From an uncultured Prevotella sp. (GTDB taxonomy: Bacteria; Bacteroidota; Bacteroidia; Bacteroidales; Bacteroidaceae), in the NCBI GenBank assembly GCA_937906765.1, contig CALCUV010000147.1, positions 1 to 25,245 of the forward strand: 25,245 bases of DNA, read 5' to 3'. Shown here piece by piece: positions 14,780 through 23,343 of this stretch. Under the pieces are notes generated by a model, which did not search any database, was not told the origin of the DNA, and saw nothing but the letters and a program-made list of their open reading frames with translations. The stretch's first letter is position 1. Each line of letters begins with the position of its first letter. The translations under genes were made by a program, and so were the position numbers.

Positions 14780-15940
14780 CTATTTCTTGAGTTCCACACA
14801 GAAGGTTGTGCCCTTCGGACTACTTTCCTTCACATAGATACGCCCGCCGTGATATTCCTCAACAATGCGTTTCGCAAGGGAAAGTCCGAGCCCCCATCCG
14901 CGTTTCTTTGTGGTGTAACCCGGACGGAACACGGTTTTAAACTTATCCTTCGGGATGCCTTTGCCCGTGTCGCTCACTTCAATATGGATAGAGTCGGACA
15001 CACGATACATATATATATTTATGTGTCCCTCACCCTGCATGGCATCTATGGCATTCTTACACAAGTTTTCGATAACCCATTCAAACAAAGGGGCACAGAT
15101 GCGCGCCGTCACCACCTTGTCAGGATAACTACACGAAAGCGCCACTTTATTCGAGGCTCGAGGACCAATATATTCCACCACACGCGCAATCATTGCGCAC
15201 AAATCTTCGTCGCGCAACTCTGGTTGACTGCCAATCTTCGAAAAGCGGTCAGCAATCACCTGCAAGCGCGCCACATCCTTTGACATTTCGTCAAGCATTG
15301 CATCCTCGGGATACGTTTCTCGCAACACCTCGCTCCAAGCCATAAGTGAGGAAATGGGCGTTCCGAGTTGGTGGGCCGTTTCTCGGGAAAGTCCCACCCA
15401 CACCTTGTTTTGCTCCGCCTTCTTTGACGCCAAAAGCGCAAAAATGGCGACAACCACAAACAGACTTATCACCCCCAACTGAACATAAGGATAATGCGTC
15501 AGGCGCTGTAAGAGAATAGACTCATCATAGCACACAAGAATCTGCAAAGGCACCTCTATGTCTGGCGTGCTTACGTCCACCTCAATCACGTTTCCCTTTC
15601 TGACCATGCGTTGCGCCAGTTGCGTCAAATAAGCAGTGCTATCCGTCGCCGTAGGTGCGTCTATCTCGACATTACGAAACTCTATCACGTTGTCAAATTC
15701 GTCCAATACAACAACAGGAATGTGATTGTTGCTATTCATCACCTTGAGCACCAAATTCAGGTCAGTATGCTCATCGGCATGACTCAGCGAGCGCATGGCT
15801 TCTGCCCACACCTCCATGTTGTTACGCTCCTGGCGTGAAAGGTCGCGCACAAGGAGATGCGAGACCACCAAACTCGCCACGGCAATAATGACGGCAACGA
15901 CAACAAGTATGATTTTTATCTGTTTGATACGGTCGGTCAT
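14780..15940 (-). CDS. Orphan membrane sensor histidine kinase
   Basis: A 386-residue kinase. Membrane segments at about 10-30 and 152-171 flank a ~120-residue periplasmic sensor region. The dimerisation helix carries the phospho-accepting H190 in LSRETAHQLGTPISSLMAW, a variant typical of Bacteroidetes kinases. The ATPase domain shows the N-box ENLCKNAIDAM, G1 DTGKGI, and G2 GWGLGLSLAKRIV. It ends KGTTFCVELKK as expected. No HAMP domain is clear. No response regulator gene is next to it, so its partner is unknown. The gene upstream is ysxC on the other strand and the downstream side is the repeat-rich gap, so it is transcribed alone. Confidence 0.93.
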   Translation of the reverse strand: MTDRIKQIKIILVVVAVIIAVASLVVSHLLVRDLSRQERNNMEVWAEAMRSLSHADEHTDLNLVLKVMNSNNHIPVVVLDEFDNVIEFRNVEIDAPTATDSTAYLTQLAQRMVRKGNVIEVDVSTPDIEVPLQILVCYDESILLQRLTHYPYVQLGVISLFVVVAIFALLASKKAEQNKVWVGLSRETAHQLGTPISSLMAWSEVLRETYPEDAMLDEMSKDVARLQVIADRFSKIGSQPELRDEDLCAMIARVVEYIGPRASNKVALSCSYPDKVVTARICAPLFEWVIENLCKNAIDAMQGEGHINIYMYRVSDSIHIEVSDTGKGIPKDKFKTVFRPGYTTKKRGWGLGLSLAKRIVEEYHGGRIYVKESSPKGTTFCVELKK

Positions 15941-16005
15941 AACGTTCAGATTGAGTTCCTACCAAGAATTTTGGCAAAAATAAAAAATCTATGGGGAAAA
16001 AGGCG

Positions 16006-16013
16006 TAAATTTG
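16006..16013 (+). promoter_or_regulatory. Candidate -7 box for the ysxC-recR operon
   Basis: TAAATTTG matches TAnnTTTG and lies 77 bp upstream of the ysxC ATG. A minus-strand match, TATTTTTG at 15975-15982, may serve the divergent kinase gene. Neither has a clear -33 box. Confidence 0.4.
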
Positions 16014-16089
16014 TGGGGGATTTTTCGGCACACAATGCTCGCCCTACCCTTTTATTGAAGTTAAACCATTTATAGAGACGCGTTCCCTT

Positions 16090-16695
16090 ATGAAAATAAC
16101 CTCTGCAGAATTCCTCATCAGCAACAGTCGTGCTGACATGTGCCCCCAAACTTCCATTCCTGAATATGCCTTTATCGGAAGAAGTAATGTGGGGAAGAGC
16201 AGTCTTATCAACATGCTTACAGGCAGAAAGGGACTCGCAATGACTTCATCAACGCCGGGGAAGACCATGCTGATTAACCATTTCATTGTGAATCAGGAAT
16301 GGCACTTGGTGGACCTTCCGGGTTATGGTTACGCAAAGCGCGGCAAGAAGGCGACAGAGAAGTTACAAAACATCATTGAGCATTACGTCTTGGAGCGTGA
16401 ACAGCTCACGTGTCTCTTTGTCTTAATCGACTCACGCTTAACGCCCCAAAAGATTGACCTTGAGTTTATCGAATGGTTGGGCGAAAACGGTGTGCCCTTC
16501 GGAATCATTTTCACAAAGGCGGACAAGAATAAGGCGGGTGAATTGAAGAAAAACGTCACCCTCTTTCTCAACACGCTGAAAGAGCAATGGGAAGAACTGC
16601 CTCCGCATTTCATTACCAGTTCTGAAAAGCGCACGGGGCGCGAAGAGTTTCTTGCCTACATCGAACAGTTGAACGCGATGACCACTCAGGGATAA
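16090..16695 (+). CDS. ysxC: Ribosome biogenesis GTPase YsxC/EngB
   Basis: An essential GTPase (YihA/YsxC/EngB family) that assists 50S subunit assembly. The 201 residues match family length. The GTP-binding motifs are G1 GRSNVGKSS (30-38), G3 DLPGYGYA (75-82), G4 TKAD (142-145) and G5 TSS (176-178). The switch region [13 protein letters not shown] is also characteristic. It begins a plus-strand run with recR (57 bp downstream), a small membrane protein and a glycosyltransferase. Confidence 0.97.
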   Translation: MKITSAEFLISNSRADMCPQTSIPEYAFIGRSNVGKSSLINMLTGRKGLAMTSSTPGKTMLINHFIVNQEWHLVDLPGYGYAKRGKKATEKLQNIIEHYVLEREQLTCLFVLIDSRLTPQKIDLEFIEWLGENGVPFGIIFTKADKNKAGELKKNVTLFLNTLKEQWEELPPHFITSSEKRTGREEFLAYIEQLNAMTTQG

Positions 16696-16752
16696 TCGGG
16701 CGTTATCACAGGACATTCACCCCCTTTCTTCTCACTTGCACACCCCTAACCA

Positions 16753-17361
16753 ATGCACCAACAATATCCTTCGCGCTTGCTGGAACAAGCGGTTTCTGAA
16801 ATTTCCAAACTTCCCGGCATTGGGCGCAAAACAGCTTTGCGCCTTGTGTTGCATTTACTGCGTAGGGAGGCAAAGGATGTGCATCAGTTGAGCAAGAGTT
16901 TGACAGACTTGGTGGACGGAGTGAAATACTGCCACACGTGTCACAACATTTCGGACACGGAAGAGTGTGACATTTGCGCCAATCCGCAACGCGACCGCTC
17001 GACAATTTGTGTGGTGGAGAACATTCAAAACGTCATGGCCATTGAGAATACGGGGCAGTATCGCGGTTTGTATCACGTGTTGGGCGGAGTGATTTCTCCG
17101 ATGGACGGTATCGGTCCCAATGATTTGGAACTCCAATCGTTGGTTGACCGTGTGGCAAATGGAGGAGTGGAAGAGATTATTCTTGCTCTGAATCCCACGA
17201 TGGAAGGCGACACAACCAACTTTTACATCCAACGTAAAATCGCAGGTAGTGGCGTACGCCTCTCTGTGTTGGCGCGTGGTGTAAGTGTGGGTGACGACCT
17301 TGAATATACCGACGAAATCACCCTCGGGCGCTCCATCATTAACCGCACTATTTTAAATTAA
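16753..17361 (+). CDS. recR: Recombination mediator protein RecR
   Basis: RecR works with RecO, and with RecF where present, to load RecA on SSB-coated single-stranded DNA at gaps. The 202 residues are full length. A helix-hairpin-helix lies at residues 21-30 ([10 protein letters not shown]). The zinc finger uses C60, C63, C72 and C75. A Toprim domain follows from about 84 ([14 protein letters not shown] to ALNPTMEGD), and the C-terminus has [18 protein letters not shown]. It is 57 bp after ysxC and 34 bp before a membrane protein gene, indicating one operon. Confidence 0.97.
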   Translation: MHQQYPSRLLEQAVSEISKLPGIGRKTALRLVLHLLRREAKDVHQLSKSLTDLVDGVKYCHTCHNISDTEECDICANPQRDRSTICVVENIQNVMAIENTGQYRGLYHVLGGVISPMDGIGPNDLELQSLVDRVANGGVEEIILALNPTMEGDTTNFYIQRKIAGSGVRLSVLARGVSVGDDLEYTDEITLGRSIINRTILN

Positions 17362-17395
17362 AGACACTACTATTCAAAGATATTTCCCTAACGCC

Positions 17396-17785
17396 ATGCG
17401 CACGCTCTTTATTACACTCTGCATTTCTTTAGGCATCCTTGTGCTTCTCTTTGAAGAGCACATTTTGCCCTCAGGTTTTATACCCTCTAACCCCAATACG
17501 GATTACGTAATGAGTCTTGTTTCGCTCATCGTTACACTTGGCGGGGTGTTTTTCGCTCTGCAAGTGACCAAAAAGGAAAAGCAAGATAAGACCTTCACTG
17601 AAGGCGACGACGAAGCAAAGCGCCGCGCTTATCTCAAGTGGAATGGGCGCCGAATGGGCATTATCTTTAGCGCCGTTTTCACCAACCTCATTATATATTA
17701 TGGGGGAACGTTTAACGAATCTGCCATGTACAGTTTCATCATTACGCTGATTGGCGCCATCTTTTGCTGGCCCAGCAAACAATAA
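17396..17785 (+). CDS. Small four-helix membrane protein of unknown function
   Basis: A 129-residue protein with membrane segments at about 3-20, 37-58, 86-103 and 110-125. A charged cytoplasmic loop (KKEKQDKTFTEGDDEAKRR) lies between the second and third. I do not recognise the family. It sits 34 bp after recR and 53 bp before the glycosyltransferase start I prefer, so it belongs to the same transcript. An accessory role for the glycosyltransferase is possible, but nothing in the sequence shows it. Confidence 0.7.
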   Translation: MRTLFITLCISLGILVLLFEEHILPSGFIPSNPNTDYVMSLVSLIVTLGGVFFALQVTKKEKQDKTFTEGDDEAKRRAYLKWNGRRMGIIFSAVFTNLIIYYGGTFNESAMYSFIITLIGAIFCWPSKQ

Positions 17786-17838
17786 ACGCTTTCAAGAGCG
17801 CAATTCCCATTATCGACACATTTAATAATAAGGTTTCC

Positions 17839-19014
17839 GTGCAACTTTCCGTAATCATTGTTAACTACAACGTAAAGTATTACATCGAACAGTGCCTCCA
17901 CTCCGTCTTTACCGCTATTGCTACTGCCGGAATGGAGGCTGAAGTGTTTGTTGTTGATAATGCTTCATCGGACAATTCAGTTGCCTACCTTAAGGAGCAA
18001 TTCCCGCAGAAGGATTTCCCAAATCTTCACATTATTGCCAATGCAAGAAACGTTGGTTTCTCACGCGCTAACAATCAGGCGGTACACCAGGCAAAGGGGA
18101 AGTACATTCTCTTCTTAAACCCCGACACTCTTATTGCAGAAAACACCTTAGGCGAATGCCTACGTTTTGCCGAACAACAAGAAAAATTTGGGGCATTAGG
18201 AGTAAAAATGCTTAACGACGCCGGACGTTTTGCAAAAGAATCGCGCCGTGGACTCCCTACGCCGTGGGTTTCGCTATGCAAAATGCTTGGACTCACTTCC
18301 TTGTTCCCCAAATCGCGAACTTTTGCGCATTACTACATGAGTTACCTTGACAAAGAACAACCTGCAAAGATTGAAATCATATCAGGGGCGTTCATGTTTG
18401 TCAGTTGCGAGGCACTTAAAGCGTGTGGAAGTTTTGATGAAGACTTCTTCATGTATGGCGAAGACATAGACCTTTCTTACCGTATCTTAAAAGGAGGTTT
18501 CCACAACTTCTATCTGCCGCTCCCCATCCTTCACTACAAAGGAGAAAGCACTCAGAAGAGTTCTTATCGCTATGTCCACGTGTTTTATGAGGCAATGCTC
18601 ATCTTCTTCCAAAAACATTACGGAAACCTTAGCGCACTCTTCACCTTCCCTATAAAATGCGCCATCATCTTCCGTGCATTCGTTGCCCTCATTCAACAAC
18701 AATTTAGCAATCTTTTCCCTCAGAAGGAAGAGGAACTTTATTTTGCATTTATCGGGAAGAAACAACATTTTGAAATTCTCCAAAACCTTTCCGAAAAATG
18801 GTTATTCCAGGTGGAGCACATTTCAGAAGACCCCATCACATCGCTAAAGTCGCTCAAACTTCCTCCACACATCAAGAACCTTATTATTGATGCTGACGTT
18901 TTCACCACAAAAGAGGCGCTTCAACTGTTTGAGGATTCTGACCATAAGATAAGTATGGCACGTTTCTCAGCAAAAACGGGAAAACTCATTACTGAAGGAG
19001 AGGTATTTTATTAA
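17839..19014 (+). CDS. Family 2 glycosyltransferase
   Basis: I set the start at GTG 17839, so that the protein begins (M)QLSVIIVNYNVKYY, the usual family N-terminus. A longer frame from TTG 17764 would overlap the previous gene and add 25 unlikely residues. The catalytic domain shows VVDNASSDNS, NARNVGFSRANNQA and the metal-binding FLNPDT. Further on come FFMYGEDIDLSYRI and HYKGEST, which place it among rhamnosyltransferase-like GT2 enzymes. After about residue 265 there is a hydrophobic helix, and then a ~90-residue C-terminal domain I do not recognise. It probably adds a sugar to a surface polysaccharide or lipid carrier at the inner face of the membrane. Substrate is unknown. Confidence 0.87.
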   Translation: MQLSVIIVNYNVKYYIEQCLHSVFTAIATAGMEAEVFVVDNASSDNSVAYLKEQFPQKDFPNLHIIANARNVGFSRANNQAVHQAKGKYILFLNPDTLIAENTLGECLRFAEQQEKFGALGVKMLNDAGRFAKESRRGLPTPWVSLCKMLGLTSLFPKSRTFAHYYMSYLDKEQPAKIEIISGAFMFVSCEALKACGSFDEDFFMYGEDIDLSYRILKGGFHNFYLPLPILHYKGESTQKSSYRYVHVFYEAMLIFFQKHYGNLSALFTFPIKCAIIFRAFVALIQQQFSNLFPQKEEELYFAFIGKKQHFEILQNLSEKWLFQVEHISEDPITSLKSLKLPPHIKNLIIDADVFTTKEALQLFEDSDHKISMARFSAKTGKLITEGEVFY

Positions 19015-19121
19015 ATAAGTTATCGCAACCTAAGGACCACCGACGAACTTGTCACGCGCTTTTGTGGAAAACAAAAACATGGCATCAGGCATCTTGGTAA
19101 TCAACAATTCATTTTAACACC

Positions 19122-19628
19122 ATGCCCATTTACTTACGCGCTCTCGAACCCGAAGATTTGGAACTACTCTACACGATAGAGAATGCGCCCGAATTATGGG
19201 CGGTGAACTCCAATTTAGAACCCTATTCGCGGTTCGCCCTTCGGAAATATATTGCCGAACAACCCAACGATTTGTATCAATCAGGGACATTACGCCTCAT
19301 TATTTGTAAAAGCGACACCAACGAGGCGATAGGAATTATTGACATTTTTGACTTCTCCCCCATTCATAACCGAGCAGAAGTGGCAATTGCTATACTCCAA
19401 AATGAACAAAATAAAGGGTATGGCACAGCAGCGCTGAAGGAACTTGAGCAATACACTCGAAAAAAATTGCGTCTGCGGATGCTTTATGCCTACATTTCTG
19501 AAGAAAACAATAAGGAATCACAAAAATGCTTCAGTTCAGCAGGTTATCATCACGTAGCGACACTTCCTGCGTGGCATTACAACGGAGAGGATTACGAAAA
19601 TGTGAGTTTTTTTCAACTTTTCCTATAA
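19122..19628 (+). CDS. GNAT-family N-acetyltransferase
   Basis: A 168-residue acetyl-CoA-dependent N-acetyltransferase, cytoplasmic. It opens with IYLRALEPEDLELLYTIEN, the usual alpha1 region of RimJ/SpeG-like members. The acetyl-CoA loop is QNEQNKGYGTAALKEL (around residue 95-108), and YISEENNKESQKCFSSAGY forms the last conserved block. The target amine (a protein N-terminus, polyamine or other) cannot be told. Of seven prolines, six use CCC, so this is the last gene with the first codon style. It lies 107 bp after the glycosyltransferase. Confidence 0.9.
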   Translation: MPIYLRALEPEDLELLYTIENAPELWAVNSNLEPYSRFALRKYIAEQPNDLYQSGTLRLIICKSDTNEAIGIIDIFDFSPIHNRAEVAIAILQNEQNKGYGTAALKELEQYTRKKLRLRMLYAYISEENNKESQKCFSSAGYHHVATLPAWHYNGEDYENVSFFQLFL

Positions 19629-19644
19629 AAAAAGCCTTTCATCT

Positions 19645-19675
19645 CTTGTCAATTCAGAAATTAGTTGTACCTTTG
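19645..19675 (+). promoter_or_regulatory. Promoter of tRNA-Asp
   Basis: CTTG (19645-19648) and TACCTTTG (19668-19675) are separated by 19 bp, a near-consensus Bacteroidetes promoter. The tRNA begins 38 bp after the -7 box. Confidence 0.8.
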
Positions 19676-19712
19676 CACTCGCAAACAAGGAACAACGGTT
19701 CAGAAAACTTCT

Positions 19713-19787
19713 GGTGCGGTAGTTCAGCCTGGTTAGAATACATGCCTGTCACGCATGGGGTCGCGGGTTCGAGTCCCGTCCGCACCG
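19713..19787 (+). tRNA. tRNA-Asp (anticodon GUC)
   Basis: A full cloverleaf can be drawn. The acceptor stem pairs GGTGCGG (19713-19719) with CCGCACC (19780-19786), with discriminator G at 19787. The D arm contains AGCCTGGTTA, the anticodon stem pairs CATGC with GCATG around CTGTCAC, and the T arm has GGTTCGAGTCC. Anticodon GTC gives aspartate. CCA is not encoded, which is usual in this group. A terminator follows within a few bases. Confidence 0.97.
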
Positions 19788-19788
19788 C

Positions 19789-19821
19789 AAAGAAGATGCA
19801 AATGCATCTTCTTTTGTTTTT
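19789..19821 (+). terminator. Terminator of tRNA-Asp
   Basis: An 11-bp stem at 19789-19799 with 19804-19814 (AAAGAAGATGC and its complement) closes a 4-nt loop, followed by TGTTTTT. Confidence 0.88.
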
Positions 19822-19859
19822 CACCTACTAGACCTATATGCCTTTATCATACAAAATAA

Positions 19860-19890
19860 ATAAAAGCCACCTTGACGGGGTGGCTTTTAT
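19860..19890 (-). terminator. Terminator of the ansA-pepD operon
   Basis: A 12-bp perfect stem at 19860-19871 with 19879-19890 (ATAAAAGCCACC and its complement) has a 7-nt loop. It lies 20 bp past the pepD stop, with A/T runs on both sides. Confidence 0.88.
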
Positions 19891-19910
19891 CCAATATTTC
19901 AATCTAGCAA

Positions 19911-21359
19911 TTAAAGTGCTTTCAACGTAGCTAACAAATATTCGTAGAACTTAGCCACTGTAGCGATATTGACGCACTCATCTGGAGAATGAGGATACTT
20001 GATAGTAGGACCAAACGAAATCATATCCATACCAGGATAATTACGACCAATGATACCACACTCCAGACCTGCATGGATAATAATCACGCGTGGTTCCACA
20101 CCATAGTTAACTTGATACGTACTCTTCATCACATCCAAGATATGGCTTTTTAGGTTTGGTTTCCAACCTGGGTAAGAACCTGAAAACTCTACTTCTGCAC
20201 CTGCCATCGCAAAGACAGAATGAATAATTTCTTGCAACTCCTCTTTACGTGACTCCACAGATGAGCGTGTCAAGCAATATACAGTCACGCAGTTATCTGC
20301 TGTCGTGAGCATAGCAAGGTTATTACTGGTCTCTACTACGTCTGGCATCTCTGGGATCACACGATATACGCCATGAGGACAAGCGGTTATAGCGTGAATA
20401 AGGAAGTCTTGCACATCTTCTGGCAACTCTGTAGCAGGACACTCTACTTGCTCTGCTGCGAAGTGGATATTATCCTCTACACCATCGTATTCAGCAACAA
20501 ACAAATCCTCGCACTCTGCTACCAAGTCCATGATATCATCTAGTCCCTCTGCAGGAATAGTGATCACAGCAGAAGCCTCGCGTGGAATAGCATTGCGCAA
20601 ACTACCACCGTCCACACTTGCCAAACGTGCCTCGTAGTTAGCCACAGCCTCCTTCAGAAAACGGAAAAGCAACTTGTTAGCATTCGCACGTTGTAAGTGA
20701 ATATCGCAACCCGAGTGACCACCTTTACAACCAGTAACACTCACCTTCACAGCTACATCTCCCTCTTCTACTTCTACTGGCGTATAGGCAAACTTAGCAG
20801 TCGTATCTACACCACCTGCACAACCTACATACAACTCGCCTTCAGCTTCAGAGTCGAGGTTGAGCAATGTCTTGCCTTGCAGCAGGCCACCTTCCAAGGC
20901 AAATGCACCATACATACCAGTCTCTTCATCTACGGTCACGAGAACTTCCAATGGTGGATGTACCAATGATTGATCTGCCAATATAGCCATAGCAGCTGCT
21001 ACACCTATACCATTATCTGCACCCAATGTTGTACCTTTGGCCGTTACCCAATCACCATCAACATATGCTTCTATAGGATCATTCTCAAAATCGAATACAG
21101 TATCATTATTCTTCTGTGGCACCATATCCATATGACCTTGCAAGATAACACCTGGGTGATTCTCATAGCCAGGACTAGCTGGTTTACGGATAATCACATT
21201 ACCTATACCATCTACAATAGTCTCTAAGCCTAATGAACGACCATATTCTGCCAAAAAAGCAGATACTTCTTCTTTCTTGCCCGAAGGACGGGGGATTTGT
21301 GTAAGGCTATAGAAATTGCTCCATACGCCTTGAGGTTGTAAGTTCTTCATATGATTCAT
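19911..21359 (-). CDS. pepD: Aminoacyl-histidine dipeptidase (M20 family, PepD)
   Basis: A 482-residue cytosolic zinc dipeptidase that cleaves Xaa-His and other dipeptides. ATGs at 21359 and 21350 are both possible starts. Counting from the first, metal ligands are H76 (QGHMDMV), D115 (GADNGIG), E145 (VDEETG), D169 (LNLDSEAE) and the C-terminal His of IIIHAGLECGII. The region TGCKGGHSGCDI belongs to the lid/dimerisation domain. The length fits PepD. It is 24 bp after ansA on the same strand, so the two form an operon for peptide and amino-acid use. About 14 of 25 prolines use CCA and only one CCC, opposite to the genes left of tRNA-Asp. Confidence 0.95.
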   Translation of the reverse strand: MNHMKNLQPQGVWSNFYSLTQIPRPSGKKEEVSAFLAEYGRSLGLETIVDGIGNVIIRKPASPGYENHPGVILQGHMDMVPQKNNDTVFDFENDPIEAYVDGDWVTAKGTTLGADNGIGVAAAMAILADQSLVHPPLEVLVTVDEETGMYGAFALEGGLLQGKTLLNLDSEAEGELYVGCAGGVDTTAKFAYTPVEVEEGDVAVKVSVTGCKGGHSGCDIHLQRANANKLLFRFLKEAVANYEARLASVDGGSLRNAIPREASAVITIPAEGLDDIMDLVAECEDLFVAEYDGVEDNIHFAAEQVECPATELPEDVQDFLIHAITACPHGVYRVIPEMPDVVETSNNLAMLTTADNCVTVYCLTRSSVESRKEELQEIIHSVFAMAGAEVEFSGSYPGWKPNLKSHILDVMKSTYQVNYGVEPRVIIIHAGLECGIIGRNYPGMDMISFGPTIKYPHSPDECVNIATVAKFYEYLLATLKAL

Positions 21360-21383
21360 TATTTTGGTTATACTATTATCAAA

Positions 21384-22412
21384 TCACTCTTTGGTCAACT
21401 CACCGCAGAGTGGAGTTTGCAATAATTCTTTCACAAGGTCATTGTTGCTGGGATTCTCTCCAAAGAGATACATCATCTTGGTCAGCAATGCTTCCGTAGT
21501 GATATCATAGCCCGATATTACACCAGCTTTCAAGAGCGGAAGGCTTACTGCATACTGCCCCATGGCTACCGAACCAGTGTTACATTGCGTCTTATTTACA
21601 ACAATAATACCTCGTTCAACAACATCACGCAAATGTTGATACAGCCAATCGCACGATGGTGCATTACCCGCACCATAGGTCTCTAGCACCACGCCACGCA
21701 AGCCTGGAGTGCTAAGAATCGCTTTCACAACCGACTCCGTAATACCAGGAAACAATTTCAGCACCGCTACATTGCAATCTGTCTTATCACGCAAACGCAA
21801 CTGTGCCCCTACATCAGGACGATTTATAAACTGCTTTTGGTATGTTATGCGCACACCCGCACGCGCAAGCGCGGGATAATTATAGGAGTTAAATGCCGAA
21901 AAATGCTCTGCATTACGCTTCGTGGTACGATTGCCACGATAGAGTGCATCGTCCATGAAGATGGTCACCTCTGGCACCATCGCGTTGCCATCCTCATCCT
22001 TAGCAGCTGCAATCTCAATGGCTGTCAGCAGATTCTCCTTCGCATCCGAACGCAATACACCCACAGGTAGTTGACTACCTGTAAAGACAACAGGTTTGCT
22101 CAAATTGTGAAGCATAAAACTCAATGCCGAAGCAGAATATGACATTGTATCGGTACCATGCAAAATCACAAAACCATCATACTTATCATAGTTGTCATAC
22201 ACCATGTGCGCCATCTTCGACCAATTCTCTGGATTGATATCCGAAGAATCCAACAGCGGATTAAAAGGCAACATATCCACCTCTACATCACCTGCAAAAA
22301 GCTCAGGTACAAAGGATTGAAACGTAGCCATATCTGCTGGATGCAATGCTCCTGATTTAGGATCACGTACCATCGAAATTGTTCCACCGGTAAAAAGAAG
22401 CAATACTTTCAT
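21384..22412 (-). CDS. ansA: L-asparaginase, type I
   Basis: Hydrolyses asparagine to aspartate and ammonia. I chose ATG 22412 (MKVLLLFTGGTISMV), giving 342 residues. The frame open to 22448 would run across the promoter. The nucleophile is T11 in TGGT; the second catalytic set is T87-D88 in HGTDTM, with the conserved lysine in LRSDAKEN. There is no signal peptide, which supports the cytoplasmic type I enzyme. A consensus promoter lies at 22438-22469. It is the first gene of the unit with pepD. Confidence 0.95.
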   Translation of the reverse strand: MKVLLLFTGGTISMVRDPKSGALHPADMATFQSFVPELFAGDVEVDMLPFNPLLDSSDINPENWSKMAHMVYDNYDKYDGFVILHGTDTMSYSASALSFMLHNLSKPVVFTGSQLPVGVLRSDAKENLLTAIEIAAAKDEDGNAMVPEVTIFMDDALYRGNRTTKRNAEHFSAFNSYNYPALARAGVRITYQKQFINRPDVGAQLRLRDKTDCNVAVLKLFPGITESVVKAILSTPGLRGVVLETYGAGNAPSCDWLYQHLRDVVERGIIVVNKTQCNTGSVAMGQYAVSLPLLKAGVISGYDITTEALLTKMMYLFGENPSNNDLVKELLQTPLCGELTKE

Positions 22413-22437
22413 ATTTCGTCTGCAATTAATTTGCCTG

Positions 22438-22469
22438 CAAAGATACAACTATTTTCTTATTTTACCAAA
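22438..22469 (-). promoter_or_regulatory. Consensus promoter of ansA-pepD
   Basis: On the minus strand, TTTG (22466-22469) and TATCTTTG (22438-22445) are separated by exactly 20 bp. Transcription should start near 22431, about 20 nt before the ATG at 22412. Confidence 0.85.
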
Positions 22470-22561
22470 TTTTTAATTATAATATATGCAAATGGATAGA
22501 AAAAAAAGGGGGCTCGATATCCCATCGCGCCCACCTCGTTATTATGAAAAACACTATTTTA

Positions 22562-22580
22562 AACACAAGTGAATTGTGTT
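22562..22580 (-). terminator. Weak hairpin after the response regulator gene
   Basis: A 7-bp stem (AACACAA at 22562-22568 with TTGTGTT at 22574-22580) closes a 5-nt loop, 10 bp past the stop. The following minus-strand sequence is only moderately T-rich, so termination is uncertain. Confidence 0.4.
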
Positions 22581-22589
22581 GTCTGTCGA

Positions 22590-23282
22590 TCAATTCATAT
22601 CTACCAATTTGTATCCTTTACCATGTACACTCATGATACGTATTGGACTATTCTCTCCCAAATAATTGCGCAGGTGATTCACATACACACTCAATGAACG
22701 CGCATTGAAATAAGTGTCCTCACCCCATATACTCATCAAAATTCGGTTGCGATCTACCAAATTATTCATATTTTGGCACAACATCCTCAATAGGTCATTC
22801 TCACGCGAGCTAAGGTGTTTATCTCCTAATTGCTGACGTACGGAATCAAACATCAATTCTCCTAGTGGCCATGCTGTTTGCTCTGAAGCAGAGGACATAC
22901 GGCATCTGCGTACCACTGCATCTATTTTGCAAATCAGAATATCCATAGAAAAAGGTTTCGTCACATAATCATCACATCCCAACTCGTACGCACGAATAAT
23001 ATCGTCACGATCCGTTTTGGCACTCAACATTATGACTGGCAGTTTTTCGGACTTCTGACGAATCAATTTGAGCAATTCATAGCCATTCGTTTTGGGCATC
23101 ATTATATCACTGATCACTAAATCATAATGTTTAATCATGATTAAGTCCCACGCCTCAGCACCGTTACTCGCCTGCTCTACAACATAATCCTTACTACGCA
23201 GGTAATCGGCCAGTACGGTTTGCAAATTCACATCATCCTCAACTAATAATATATTCGTTTGTGTACGCATAGTCATATTCAT
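22590..23282 (-). CDS. OmpR-family response regulator
   Basis: A 230-residue two-component regulator. The receiver domain has the acidic pocket E15-D16-D17, phospho-acceptor D59 (VISDIMMP) and K109 (YVTKPFS). The winged-helix DNA-binding domain covers about 135-230 and ends MSVHGKGYKLVD. It resembles RprY-type regulators of Bacteroides, but the match is from memory and general. ATGs at residues 1, 3 and 5 are all possible starts. No kinase gene is adjacent. Its promoter overlaps the 3' end of the upstream gene, so it can be expressed independently of xseA. Confidence 0.93.
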   Translation of the reverse strand: MNMTMRTQTNILLVEDDVNLQTVLADYLRSKDYVVEQASNGAEAWDLIMIKHYDLVISDIMMPKTNGYELLKLIRQKSEKLPVIMLSAKTDRDDIIRAYELGCDDYVTKPFSMDILICKIDAVVRRCRMSSASEQTAWPLGELMFDSVRQQLGDKHLSSRENDLLRMLCQNMNNLVDRNRILMSIWGEDTYFNARSLSVYVNHLRNYLGENSPIRIMSVHGKGYKLVDMN

Positions 23283-23311
23283 TTACACTTAACATAACAC
23301 AAATACCATGC

Positions 23312-23343
23312 CAAAGATATATTTTTTAATTATTTTTATCAAA
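23312..23343 (-). promoter_or_regulatory. Consensus promoter of the response regulator, inside the upstream gene's 3' end
   Basis: On the minus strand, TTTG (23340-23343) and TATCTTTG (23312-23319) are 20 bp apart, a perfect match. The -33 box lies within the last codons of the ComEA-like gene, whose stop is at 23326. The -7 box is identical to that of ansA. Confidence 0.85.

Noticed and set aside
19526..19831. 101-codon plus-strand frame over the acetyltransferase end and tRNA-Asp
   Set aside because: It reads straight through a tRNA and its promoter, so it is not coding.
19713..19910. Integrative element attached to tRNA-Asp
   Set aside because: No integrase, no repeat of the tRNA 3' end within the window and no cargo genes; the genes to the right are mostly core genes.
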